Shown: positions 24,994 to 33,545 of the stretch, one piece after another
Position numbering within the stretch: position 1 is the first letter of the stretch
Layout: every line of letters begins with the position of its first letter
Source: Actinomycetaceae bacterium
GTDB taxonomy: Bacteria > Actinomycetota > Actinomycetes > Actinomycetales > Actinomycetaceae
DNA length: 34,127 bases
Assembly: GCA_030537795.1 (NCBI GenBank)
Contig: JAUNVE010000014.1
Location: 1 to 34,127 of the forward strand
Direction of reading: 5' to 3'
The notes under the pieces: generated by a model
Seen by the model: only the letters and a program-made list of their open reading frames with translations
Databases searched by the model: none
Told to the model about the DNA's origin: nothing
Program-made: the position numbers and the translations under genes

Positions 24994-25808
24994 GCAATCC
25001 TCCAAACCAGCCGCACCAATACACGGCTCAACCACCCATTCCCAATCAACCGGGAGCCGCCCAGGCTCCGGTGACACAGCCTAATCAACCGCAGAAAAAG
25101 TCTCGCACCGGACTGATCATCGCCGTCGTGGTCGTCATCGCTCTTGTCGCTGGATTCTTTATTGTCGACAAAGTAGTTAAAAGTAGTGTCGAGAGTTCGC
25201 TGCGCGACGAAATGACCTCCAACTCAGAAGTTCAATGGGAAGGACTGACAACCTCGTTTTCCGGCTTCCCGTTCCTCTTCCAGACATTTTCTGGTAACTA
25301 CAACAGACTCGATATCCACGCCGACAGCGTACAGCCGAATGGCGAAAGCGCAGACTCTCGCTTCAAGAACTTCAATGCCACACTCACCGGCATTAAAACT
25401 GGTGATAAGACAATAGTTGACCAGCTGACAGCCCAAGGGTTCATGGCTTTTGACGATTTCCCCAACAGCGGAGATCTAGGTGCTGACGCTACTATCAGCG
25501 GATGCGACTCTAACGTGTGCATCCAAGGTGACGTTGATGGCAGAGCCGCCAAGATCGTGATATCCCTAAGTCCCAGCGACGACGGTCTTGGTTTCACGAT
25601 AGCGTTTACTGAGTTCTCGATTGAAGGCATTCCCGACGTGCTAACAGAAGGACTTGTGGGAGAAGAAGAAACAATCCCCTTGGACCCTCTACCCGAGGGC
25701 GTCAAAGTATCTGACATCGTTGTCGAGAGTGATGGAATTCTCTTCAAGTTCGAAGGAACAAACGTTAATATATCCGAGTTCAAAGAAACGGCAGATACGG
25801 ATAACTGA
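24990..25808 (+). CDS. DUF2993 (LmeA-like) membrane-anchored protein
   Basis: The 272-residue protein has a Pro/Gln-rich cytoplasmic N-terminus (1-38), one membrane segment (about 40-60, TGLIIAVVVVIALVAGFFIV) and an extracytoplasmic DUF2993 domain, recognised by LRDEM...VQWEGLTTSFSGFPFLFQTFSGNYNRLDIHADSV. In mycobacteria the family member LmeA supports mannan elongation of lipomannan, and a TULIP-like lipid-binding fold is proposed; the role here is inferred only by family. The start overlaps the aldo-keto reductase stop (ATGA). Two cysteines in SGCDSNVCIQG may form a disulfide. Confidence 0.82.
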   Translation: MSNPPNQPHQYTAQPPIPNQPGAAQAPVTQPNQPQKKSRTGLIIAVVVVIALVAGFFIVDKVVKSSVESSLRDEMTSNSEVQWEGLTTSFSGFPFLFQTFSGNYNRLDIHADSVQPNGESADSRFKNFNATLTGIKTGDKTIVDQLTAQGFMAFDDFPNSGDLGADATISGCDSNVCIQGDVDGRAAKIVISLSPSDDGLGFTIAFTEFSIEGIPDVLTEGLVGEEETIPLDPLPEGVKVSDIVVESDGILFKFEGTNVNISEFKETADTDN

Positions 25809-25827
25809 CATCACGTGAGACGCGGGT

Positions 25828-25854
25828 ACCTACCGGACCCAAAATCCGGTAGGT
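25828..25854 (+). promoter_or_regulatory. Hairpin covering the ribosome binding site of the ACT-domain gene
   Basis: ACCTACCGGA (25828-25837) and TCCGGTAGGT (25845-25854) form a perfect 10-bp stem with 7-nt loop. The only candidate ribosome binding site (GGTAGG, 25848-25853) is in the 3' arm, nine bases before ATG 25863, so folding would hide it. It may also act as a terminator of the DUF2993 gene. Confidence 0.5.
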
Positions 25855-25862
25855 TCAAACCC

Positions 25863-26267
25863 ATGACTTCAAAATCTCTCGATCAGCTACTTGCCGAAAT
25901 GGACGTCAAGTCTCAAGGCAACTATGTATTCGTTACGCTTGACACGATTCCCGAGGGTGTTGAGCCTTTTGCCACTGTTCGCGAGTACGAGGGAATGACG
26001 ATCGTCATTTCCGAAGACCGGGCAGTCAAAGCCGGTTTGCCGATCGATAACCGATTTGCACGCATTAGCCTCGACATTCCGTCCTCACTGCAATCCATTG
26101 GCATGGCGGCAATGATTGCTCAAACGCTCGCCGCGCGCTCCATCACCTGCAACTCCCTCGCGGGGTTCCATCGCGACCACCTGTTTGTTCAAGTTGATAA
26201 AGCCGAAGAAGCTTTCGAGATCCTTCGGGATCTTAAAGAGCAGGCGCAAGGCTGGCTTCCCAATTAA
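25863..26267 (+). CDS. ACT-domain protein
   Basis: The 134-residue protein matches small stand-alone ACT proteins: the first part has YVFVTLDTIPEGVEPFATVREYEGMTIVI and the second has ISLDIPSSLQSIGMAAMIAQTLAARSITCNSLAGFHRDHLFV, where the helix after the DIPSSL-type loop is the usual ligand-binding region. ACT domains bind amino acids as allosteric signals; the ligand is not known. ATG 25863 is preferred over an in-frame GTG at 25815, which has no ribosome binding site and would place the hairpin inside the coding region. Confidence 0.82.
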   Translation: MTSKSLDQLLAEMDVKSQGNYVFVTLDTIPEGVEPFATVREYEGMTIVISEDRAVKAGLPIDNRFARISLDIPSSLQSIGMAAMIAQTLAARSITCNSLAGFHRDHLFVQVDKAEEAFEILRDLKEQAQGWLPN

Positions 26268-26296
26268 ATTACGATAATTACAACTTCACCAAAGAC

Positions 26297-26326
26297 AAGG
26301 GGCGCTGTGATGGCGTCCCTTTCTTT
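26297..26326 (+). terminator. Terminator behind the ACT-domain gene
   Basis: AAGGGGCGC (26297-26305) pairs with GCGTCCCTT (26313-26321; one G-U) and is followed by TCTTT. It ends the unit of the aldo-keto reductase, DUF2993 and ACT genes. Confidence 0.75.
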
Positions 26327-26440
26327 CGGCCTCATCAGATTTCGCACGGAGTTAATGGAGCGCTATTCGCCATCCGGCACGCGGCGTATTTAACACCTCC
26401 ACATCCAGCTCTTTGAGCCAAAGTCCACTAGTGTGGAACT

Positions 26441-27754
26441 ATGTCCAAGGACCCCGTCGAAACCCAAGCTCTCGTTCGCATGGCAGATGGCACTGTCAAA
26501 CAAAAAAACCTCCTCACTGGGACGGAAGTGTGGACAGTGCCTGGACGTGGGCATCGCCCACTAACCGCGCCTACGCAAAACGTTGAACCCATCGACCCCG
26601 ACAAGCATGGTCAATACTGTGCTTTTTGCCAGGGCAGGTACCTCGAAACTCCCCCCGAAAAGGCGCGGCTTATCCAAGACAGCGACGGCCACTGGCAAAC
26701 GTTGCGCCACGTTCCGGCCTCCGAACTAAACAGCACGGTCGCAGAATTTCGCCGCATCCCCAACCTGTTCGAAATCGTCTCCTACAACTACTGGCATCTC
26801 AATCACAATCATTCCCCGTCGGAAAATCAACACCGGCATATGGCCGCCTATCTCGCGGATCCCATCGGATACGACCACGTTATGCGCGTTGTCAAAACAC
26901 GACTGATGGCTTCGGGAAATTCCCCAGAGGAAGTTGAACAACTCGATGACTCTCAACTTCTGCCGCAAGCAACCGGCTTTTTCGCCGGAGGACACGACGT
27001 TATCGTGGCTAAAAACCATTACGAACCCGGCGCACATACAACCGCTGAACTCGCGTCTTCCGGTACGCTGACCCCCGAGGAACACTTCCACTACTTTGAT
27101 TTCACCGCCGGTGCCATGGCAGATCTTTACACCCTCAATAAGGATGTCCGCTACGTCGCCTGCTTCCAAAACTGGTTGAAACCGGCGGGCGCCTCCTTCG
27201 ATCACCTCCATAAGCAGCTCGTCGCTATCGACGCGCGCTCGGTGCAAACAGAAGCTGAGCTACAGCGACTGCGTAAAGATCCCGCCATCTACGACAAAAT
27301 CATCAAAGTCGCGGCAACTCGTAAGTTACTGCTGGCACAAAATGAGCACGCCATCGCTCTGGCCGGCATCGGACACCGCTACCCGTCAGTAGCCATCTGG
27401 CCACTCGGTGAGTCCTACAATCCGTGGGAGGCCGATCCCGACCAAATGCGCGGCGTATCCGACCTGGTTCACGCCGTTCACGCCGCCACCGGTCGAGATG
27501 TCCCCTGCAATGAGGAGTGGTACCACCGACCCCCCGATGTCCCCTCCCCCATGCGATGGAGGCTTCTCATCAAGTGGCGTATTTCCACACTGGCCGGTTT
27601 CGAGGGCGGCACCCGCATCTATCTCAATACCATCGACCCGTGGGGGGTGCGTGACCGGCTTCTCCCTGAACTCCACCGTCTCCGAGACGAAGGGGCCATC
27701 GCTGCTATGCGGCTAGGGGATGAATGTCGTATCACACCAGCCGACCTCCATTAG
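26441..27754 (+). CDS. DUF4921 protein, galactose-1-phosphate uridylyltransferase/HIT-like
   Basis: The 437-residue protein has a CAFC pair at C60/C63 and HLHKQ at 255-259 (in SFDHLHKQLVAID), which agrees with the HxHxQ catalytic motif of GalT-like enzymes; NLFEIVSYNYWHLNHNH corresponds to the zinc-binding region of that superfamily. GalT-like enzymes transfer nucleotidyl groups through a histidine-linked intermediate; the substrate of the DUF4921 group is unknown to me. No good ribosome binding site precedes ATG 26441. It may be the first gene of a unit with mscS and rarD, 34 bp before mscS. Confidence 0.82.
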   Translation: MSKDPVETQALVRMADGTVKQKNLLTGTEVWTVPGRGHRPLTAPTQNVEPIDPDKHGQYCAFCQGRYLETPPEKARLIQDSDGHWQTLRHVPASELNSTVAEFRRIPNLFEIVSYNYWHLNHNHSPSENQHRHMAAYLADPIGYDHVMRVVKTRLMASGNSPEEVEQLDDSQLLPQATGFFAGGHDVIVAKNHYEPGAHTTAELASSGTLTPEEHFHYFDFTAGAMADLYTLNKDVRYVACFQNWLKPAGASFDHLHKQLVAIDARSVQTEAELQRLRKDPAIYDKIIKVAATRKLLLAQNEHAIALAGIGHRYPSVAIWPLGESYNPWEADPDQMRGVSDLVHAVHAATGRDVPCNEEWYHRPPDVPSPMRWRLLIKWRISTLAGFEGGTRIYLNTIDPWGVRDRLLPELHRLRDEGAIAAMRLGDECRITPADLH

Positions 27755-27788
27755 CCGGTAGCGTAGCTAGCGTGCCATAGTAGGAGGC

Positions 27789-28706
27789 ATGCTTGAGGAT
27801 ATTTTTAGTGGATTAAGAAGCGCTGCAGATCAGACCTCGAATATCGGCGAAAAAACACTCATCACCGTAGCTCTCATACTCATTGTGTGGCTGCTTATCA
27901 AAGTTATGCGTGTTGTTCTCCACAAGATCATTTCCTCCGAACGCATCTACTTTCTCACCCAACGCGCACTGTTTTGGATCCTCACATTAGGCGTTGTCAT
28001 CCTGATTGGACTCATTTGGTTCAAAGCGCTCAACTTTCTCGTCTTCGGTACCGGGGCGCTGATCGCGCTCGCCGGACTTGCCATGAAAGACCTGGTTCTC
28101 AACATCATTGGATTCGCTTTTATCGAATTCAAACGTCCATTCAAAATCGGAGATCGGGTGGAGATTGGCGACTTCTACGGCGATGTGCGCGATATCCAGC
28201 TGTTCCAGTTCGCCCTCATCGAGGTACAGGGTGATAAACGGTTGGCGACCAAGAACCAAACGGGGCGAACCATTTACGTCCCTAACCGTGAAATCTTCCT
28301 CCAGCCACTCATCAACGATAACTACGAGTTTCGCTTCGTATGGACCGACATTACCGTGCCCATTACGCATGAATCGAATATTGATAAAACAAAACAGATT
28401 CTGTCTGTCGCTGCCAAAGAATACATGCAGGGGTTGCTATCCGACTCATCCGACAAGGACTTGCAGCGTTTCAATGACGCCCTCGATATGTTCAATTCGA
28501 CTAAAGCCCCTGGCATCACCATGCAACTTGACGGTTCTGGAATTGATTTGACCCTGCGGTTTTTATGCCCGCACACGGAAATCGCTAAAGCTCAGTCGAT
28601 GGTGTGGGAGGACGTACACCGCCGTATCCAGCTGGTTGACGACATCACCTATTCGCCAACCGTATACCGCATATCGCAATCGCGTCCCGAAAGCTCCCTA
28701 TCGTGA
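27789..28706 (+). CDS. MscS-family mechanosensitive channel
   Basis: The 305-residue protein has three N-terminal membrane segments, of which the third is the glycine/alanine-rich pore helix (TGALIALAGLAMKDLVLN). The beta-domain (FKRPFKIGDRVEIGDFYGDVRDI) and a C-terminal alpha/beta domain follow. It should open on membrane tension and release solutes after osmotic downshock. ATG 27789 has AGGAGG close upstream. The C-terminus overlaps the rarD start by four bases (GTGA). Confidence 0.93.
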   Translation: MLEDIFSGLRSAADQTSNIGEKTLITVALILIVWLLIKVMRVVLHKIISSERIYFLTQRALFWILTLGVVILIGLIWFKALNFLVFGTGALIALAGLAMKDLVLNIIGFAFIEFKRPFKIGDRVEIGDFYGDVRDIQLFQFALIEVQGDKRLATKNQTGRTIYVPNREIFLQPLINDNYEFRFVWTDITVPITHESNIDKTKQILSVAAKEYMQGLLSDSSDKDLQRFNDALDMFNSTKAPGITMQLDGSGIDLTLRFLCPHTEIAKAQSMVWEDVHRRIQLVDDITYSPTVYRISQSRPESSLS

Positions 28707-29635
28707 AACCAGCCCCCCTCAACGGATCCCGCGGGTACACTATCGGAGTCCTCACTCACGTAGCATGGGGGTTCTTCCCGCTCTATTTTTCACTCCTTCA
28801 TCCCGCCGGCGCTTTTGAAGTCATCGTTCACCGGGCGGTGTGGGGCTTCGCTTTCTGTGTCTTTGTGCTCGCGGTAACGCGCCGCTTTTACCAAGTCAAA
28901 GACCTGCTCGCCGACCGTCGTACGGCGCTACTGCTGGCCGTCGCGGGTTTCTTCGTCCTCAACAATTGGACAATCTACGTCTGGGCGGTCATGAATGACC
29001 ACACGATTGACGCTGCACTCGGATATTTCATTAACCCGCTACTCACCGTATTTCTTGCTGGCACGGTACTGAAAGAACGTCTCACCGTGCCCCAAACCAT
29101 TTCCGTACTATTCGGTATCGCCGCGATCATTGTCATGATCATCGGGCTGGGTCGAATCCCGTGGGTAGCAGTTGGATTGCCGGCCACATTCGCATTCTAT
29201 GGCCTCATCAAAAAACAGGTATCAACGACGGCGCCGGTGGTGAGCGGCATGCTTATTGAGACAGCAGCGGTAACCCCGATGCTCCTCATCTATTTTGGCT
29301 GGCTCACTTGGCAGCGAAAAACTTCATTTCAGACGTTAATGGGTGAGGGGGCCAGCGGTCTTGAACTATCCGGGCATGCCGCATTGCTGGTCGGAAGTGG
29401 TGTCCTCACCGTGGTCGTACTCATTATGTTCGCTTCGGCCGCACGACTGCTTAATCTGGCTGTGCTTGGGTTGCTTCAGTACATTGCTCCCATCATGCAA
29501 CTACTTATCGGTGTTCTCATCTTCCACGAACATATGGAACCAGCCCGCTGGATAGGTACTGGGTTGATTTGGATCGGTCTTGTCATCCTCACCTGGGACT
29601 CACTGCGCCATCAACCCGCATCCTCTGGCCGCTGA
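28703..29635 (+). CDS. rarD: RarD protein (EamA/DMT superfamily transporter)
   Basis: The 310-residue protein has about ten membrane segments in two EamA repeats. The N-terminus ([35 protein letters not shown]) and [32 protein letters not shown]-like region, as well as [22 protein letters not shown], are typical of RarD, first named as a chloramphenicol-sensitivity protein; the transported substrate is not established. GTG 28703 overlaps the mscS stop, so it is translated with mscS. Confidence 0.92.
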   Translation: [310 protein letters not shown]

Positions 29636-29649
29636 TGAATTCCCCAACC

Positions 29650-29713
29650 AAGGTACAGGTTTGGCGAATATCGGGAGCTCCCGGCACCCTCACATACGGT
29701 AATCCTGTACCTA
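29650..29713 (+). repeat. Intergenic inverted-repeat element, copy C
   Basis: AAGGTACAGG (29650-29659) and CCTGTACCTA (29704-29713) are 54 bp apart start to start, as in copy A. The interior has a CGGGAGCTCCCG palindrome and, before the right arm, ATAC...TAAT in the same place as in copy A. It fills the gap between the convergent rarD and thiQ genes, starting 14 bp behind the rarD stop, and could act as a two-way terminator. Confidence 0.72.
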
Positions 29714-29718
29714 GCTGT

Positions 29719-30699
29719 TTAGACGAGGACGCATTGCTCTTGGTTCACGGAGACTGCCAGGGTGGCACCGGCAACTTCGTGTAGCGGAATATCTACCGTG
29801 GCGGTTTTCCCCGGCACGACCTCCACCGTAATTTCATTGGCGCCGCGGACGGTGCGCTCTTCGACAACCGGCAAAACACTCGCTGGAGTATCCGTCGCAT
29901 CCACCGCCACGAATGCGTCCGGCCCGCATGCCAGCACGGCATCCGACGGAATCTGAATTCCTAAACCTGTACCTTCGTCAGGTGTGAGGAAGGGGCCGTA
30001 GCCAAGGAACTGCGCCACCGACCGAGAACCCGGTGCGGACCACACCTCTTCCGGTGAGCCGATCCGGGTCAAATTCCCTTCTTCAAGAATCGCAATCGTG
30101 TCGGCAACAGTGAACGCTTCATCTTGGTCATGAGTAACATAAACGGCCGTGGTTCCCGCGGTTTGGACAATGGTGCGCACCTCGACAGCGAGCTGCTCTC
30201 GTAATGATCGGTCGAGGGCGGACAGCGGCTCATCCAACAACAGTAACTGCGGCGCCGGAGCCAATGCTCGTGCCAGGGCGACTCGCTGTGCTTGTCCGCC
30301 CGACAATGTCGATACTGGCCGATCAGCATACCCGGGAAGCCCCACCAGTTCTAACAGCTCGTCAACCCGCCCATCCCATTGTTCGCGCGCAAGCCGCCCC
30401 TTCAGACCGTAAGCAACATTTCCTCCAACACTGCGATGGTTAAAGAGCTGGCCGTCTTGGAACATGAGCCCAAATCCACGTCGATGAACCGGAGTCTGTG
30501 TGACGTCTTCACCGTCAAAAACAATCCGTCCATTAGCTTTTTCCAAGCCGGCAATGGCTCGCAATAGAGAAGATTTGCCTGATCCAGACGGCCCCAGCAA
30601 CGCAAGCACCTGTCCGGCGGGAAGTGTCAAAGACACATTTTTCACCGCATGTACCGAATCATAGAAAACATCGACACTGTCAATATCGAGCCCCTTCAT
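29719..30699 (-). CDS. thiQ: Thiamine ABC transporter ATP-binding protein
   Basis: The 326-residue ABC ATPase has Walker A GPSGSGKSS (36-44), Q-loop Q81, signature LSGGQ (132-136), Walker B LLLLDE (152-157) and the switch histidine in VTHDQDEA. It energises uptake through the ThiP permease. It is about 95 residues longer than E. coli ThiQ; the added C-terminus (about 235-326) looks like a TOBE-type regulatory beta domain as in PotA/FbpC. The start overlaps the thiP stop by four bases. The thiamine assignment comes from the riboswitch and the neighbouring genes. Confidence 0.9.
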   Translation of the reverse strand: MKGLDIDSVDVFYDSVHAVKNVSLTLPAGQVLALLGPSGSGKSSLLRAIAGLEKANGRIVFDGEDVTQTPVHRRGFGLMFQDGQLFNHRSVGGNVAYGLKGRLAREQWDGRVDELLELVGLPGYADRPVSTLSGGQAQRVALARALAPAPQLLLLDEPLSALDRSLREQLAVEVRTIVQTAGTTAVYVTHDQDEAFTVADTIAILEEGNLTRIGSPEEVWSAPGSRSVAQFLGYGPFLTPDEGTGLGIQIPSDAVLACGPDAFVAVDATDTPASVLPVVEERTVRGANEITVEVVPGKTATVDIPLHEVAGATLAVSVNQEQCVLV

Positions 30700-32384
30700 G
30701 AACGCCTTCTTTCCATGTGCTGTTGCGGATCAGCCCGCATCTCCACCACTGCCATAATTACTCCAGCTAACGATGCGAGCAGAACCGAAGCCGCCAGCGC
30801 CATGCCCTGCTCAACCGCCCCGGGCTCTGATACCAGACGATAAATGGTAACCGGTAAAGTGGGGGTCGCAGGGCGAGCAAGAAACGACGTGGCCCCGAAC
30901 TCTCCCAAAGACATGGAAAAGGCAAAGGCCGCGCCAATAGCTAAAGATCGCATCACGAACGGTCCCTCAACGGTGATGAGGCCGCGTGCGGGCCCAGCTC
31001 CCAGGACGTGGGCAACTTCACGCTGGCGTGGGTCAATCGATGCCAGCACCGGTGTCACCACTCGCACCACCAGAGGAATCGCCACCATTGCCTGCGCCAT
31101 CGGGATCAGCCACCAAGACCCCCGCAGATCAACCGGTGGTTTGTCCAGAGCGATCAGAAATCCGAATCCGACAGTCACCGCAGAAACGCCTAGTGGAAGC
31201 ATAAATAGCGCATCGAGTGTTGATATCGCTATACGCCCAGAACGACTACGCGCCCGACGAGTCACCACAATCGAGACGAGGATACCGATGACTACTGCTG
31301 TCACCATAGCGACCAGTGCTATGGTGATTGATCGCGCGGTAGCGGACAGAACAGAGTCTTTGAGAACTCTCACCGCATCTTTATCCGCCAAGTCGATATA
31401 GTTTGCGAATGTAAATGATCCGCCTCGATGCAAGGATCGCCACAGAAGATTACCCATCGGAATAATCAGCAGTCCCACAATCACCGTCAGGGTTACGGCG
31501 AAAGCCGGTAAATCTGCTCGCCTGAGCTCACGCGCCCGCACGTCGGTTCGCATCGTCTGAGTTGCAGCACCGGCGCGTCTGGCACGGGAACCGAGCCACA
31601 AAGAAAATGCAATAACAATCAGTTGCACAATCGATAGCACTGATGCTGAGCGCAGGTCGAGAAGGGCGGTGGTCAGAAAGTAAATCTCGGTTTCAACAGT
31701 TGATGTTGTGACTCCACCGAGTACCAGGACGAGTCCAAACGAGGTTGTGCAAAAGAGAAAAATCACCGCCGCAGAAGACGCCAATGCCGGCATGAGTCGC
31801 GGTAACGTCACCGTCAGGAAAACTCGAGCAGGCGTAGCTCCGAGGGCGGCAGCGGCTTCTTCTGCACGCGGATCCAAGCGCACCCACATGTTGCCGAGCG
31901 TACGCACTCCAACGGAATAGTTGAAGAACACCATCCCCACGATAACCGCCGTATGTGTGCCGTCCCACTGTAGGAAACCGAGCGGAGCGCCCTCGACAAA
32001 AAGTGAACGAAATGCCACCCCGACCACCACCGACGGCAGGACGAATGGCACGGCCACAATTCCGCGAAGTAAATCACGCCCCACAAAACGAGTGCGGTAT
32101 AGCACCCATGCGCCCGGCAGTGACAGGATGAGGCAGATGGCGGTGGCTACCGAGGACATCCATAGGGTTTGCCCGATAACGCGCCACGTGCGCGCCCTAC
32201 CGAGTACGTCACCGATGCCGGTTAGATCCCATTGGCCTGCCTCGTCGACAAACCCGCGGCCGACAAGTGTCAACGTGGGTAAGAGAAAAAATACCGCGAG
32301 AAAGACGACGGGCACACCTACCGCTACCACCCATCCCACTGCGGGGAAGATGTAGTCGGAAGCGTGTGCCCGCCGAGTCGACAT
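30696..32384 (-). CDS. thiP: Thiamine ABC transporter permease (two fused permease halves)
   Basis: The 562-residue protein has about twelve membrane segments in two six-helix halves, each with an inner-membrane-component EAA loop (first near EEAAAALGATPARVFLTVTLPRL, second near REVAHVLGAGPARGLITVEGPFV). This fused layout is that of ThiP and of FbpB-type iron permeases. The start codon lies four bases behind the thiB stop. Substrate assignment rests on the TPP riboswitch that precedes the operon. Confidence 0.92.
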   Translation of the reverse strand: MSTRRAHASDYIFPAVGWVVAVGVPVVFLAVFFLLPTLTLVGRGFVDEAGQWDLTGIGDVLGRARTWRVIGQTLWMSSVATAICLILSLPGAWVLYRTRFVGRDLLRGIVAVPFVLPSVVVGVAFRSLFVEGAPLGFLQWDGTHTAVIVGMVFFNYSVGVRTLGNMWVRLDPRAEEAAAALGATPARVFLTVTLPRLMPALASSAAVIFLFCTTSFGLVLVLGGVTTSTVETEIYFLTTALLDLRSASVLSIVQLIVIAFSLWLGSRARRAGAATQTMRTDVRARELRRADLPAFAVTLTVIVGLLIIPMGNLLWRSLHRGGSFTFANYIDLADKDAVRVLKDSVLSATARSITIALVAMVTAVVIGILVSIVVTRRARSRSGRIAISTLDALFMLPLGVSAVTVGFGFLIALDKPPVDLRGSWWLIPMAQAMVAIPLVVRVVTPVLASIDPRQREVAHVLGAGPARGLITVEGPFVMRSLAIGAAFAFSMSLGEFGATSFLARPATPTLPVTIYRLVSEPGAVEQGMALAASVLLASLAGVIMAVVEMRADPQQHMERRRS

Positions 32385-32388
32385 GTGG

Positions 32389-33453
32389 TTACTGTCCCAT
32401 TATCTCAGACCAGGTGGTCAACCATTCCTGCTGCTTTTCTTCAATGGTTTGTGGATCCATCTGGTGAGGGCGATCAGCCATCGGTCCGAAGTTGATCAGC
32501 GCCTCGGGAGCCTGGGCGTCAGGATTGATCGGGTGCATGTAGTTGGCCGCGGAAATTTCTTCTTGCTGAGGAACTTCCAGCATGAACTCCATGAATGCTT
32601 TTGCACCGTCAACATTGGCGGCTCCATTGAGCACACCCATGTATTCAATCTGGTGGAAACAGGTATCGAGAAGGGCACCTGTCGACGAAGCTGTACCTTC
32701 ATCGTTGACCGAATAGGCGGGGGATGAAGAGTAGGAAACCATAAGCGGCCGTTCCCCTTCTCCTTCACCAGCCGAGTAATCTACGTTAAAGGCATCAGAC
32801 CAGCCTTTGGTAATCTTCACGCCGTTGTCTTTCAGGTCGCGCCAGTATTGCTCCCAGTCATCTCCAAAATTCGAGATGGTCGCGACCAGAAATGCCATCC
32901 CCGGAGAAGACGAGGTGGGGTTCATGGCAACCAAAAGATCCTTATTTTCAGGCTGTGTCAGATCATCGAAGGTTTGGGGTTCTTCGCGATCATTATTTTC
33001 GAACCACTCGTGGTCAATGTTGACACACACATCCCCCTGATCAAAGGGAACTAGGCCCGGAGCTTCCGGTATCCCCTGGTCGAGGAGTGTTTCATCAACT
33101 TCGGGGCGCTCTGACGAAAAAACATCCGCTTGGATCGCCCGGTAGGCAGTAATATTATCCACTCCGAAAACCATGTCTCCGAGCGGATTATCTTTGGTTA
33201 GAACGAGTTGATTTACCAGCTCGCCGCCGCTAGGAAGTTGCGTCACCTCAGCGGTGAAACCGGTTTCCTCTTCAAAGCGAGCCAGTAATTCGTCGGATAG
33301 CTCAAGCGAATCGTAAGCCAGTACGTTCACTACTTTTGCATCGGTTGAGTCTGCCGTCTCGGAGGGCGCATCAGCTGATTCGCCTCCGGAGCACCCCGCT
33401 AACACGAGGGCGCCAGCTGCCACGACACCTACCGTGGACCATATACGTTTCAT
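32389..33453 (-). CDS. thiB: Thiamine-binding lipoprotein of ABC transporter
   Basis: From ATG 33453 the protein has 354 residues. A signal peptide with lipobox LAGC (C21) is followed by a Ser/Asp-rich linker and a periplasmic-binding-protein domain of the TbpA/ThiB type (VLAYDSLELSDELLARFEEETGF; DNPLGDMVFGVDNITAYRA; TSSSPGMAFLVATI). It captures thiamine or its phosphates outside the membrane. The start is chosen because GGAGAGGAG lies just upstream; a longer frame would read into the riboswitch leader. First gene of thiBPQ. Confidence 0.93.
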   Translation of the reverse strand: MKRIWSTVGVVAAGALVLAGCSGGESADAPSETADSTDAKVVNVLAYDSLELSDELLARFEEETGFTAEVTQLPSGGELVNQLVLTKDNPLGDMVFGVDNITAYRAIQADVFSSERPEVDETLLDQGIPEAPGLVPFDQGDVCVNIDHEWFENNDREEPQTFDDLTQPENKDLLVAMNPTSSSPGMAFLVATISNFGDDWEQYWRDLKDNGVKITKGWSDAFNVDYSAGEGEGERPLMVSYSSSPAYSVNDEGTASSTGALLDTCFHQIEYMGVLNGAANVDGAKAFMEFMLEVPQQEEISAANYMHPINPDAQAPEALINFGPMADRPHQMDPQTIEEKQQEWLTTWSEIMGQ

Positions 33454-33512
33454 AACATCTCCTCTCCAATCGGCGCACCGCAATACGCCGTAAACACATG
33501 CTGGGGAGGCCG

Positions 33513-33532
33513 CACCTACTATCGAGTAGGTG
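33513..33532 (-). other. Hairpin between the TPP aptamer and thiB (possible expression platform)
   Basis: CACCTACT-atcg-AGTAGGTG is a perfect 8-bp stem in the thiB leader, between the aptamer and the ribosome binding site. There is no U-tract, so it may be an anti-sequestering or transcription pause element instead of a terminator. A second short stem, CGGCG...CGCCG, lies immediately before the ribosome binding site. Confidence 0.45.
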
Positions 33533-33545
33533 ACCGGAGAAAACT

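Noticed and set aside
25823..25863. tRNA-like segment (7-nt loop on a 5-bp stem CCGGA/TCCGG followed by GGTTCAAACCC)
   Set aside because: Position 33 of the would-be anticodon loop is not U, there is no D-arm or acceptor stem, and the T-arm does not pair properly. A tRNA or integration site is not supported.
29956..29977. Further AGGTACAGG-like copies inside thiQ (29964) and thiB (32690)
   Set aside because: They lie in coding sequence, have no inverted partner 54 bp away and are explained by the codons for Glu-Gly-Thr.
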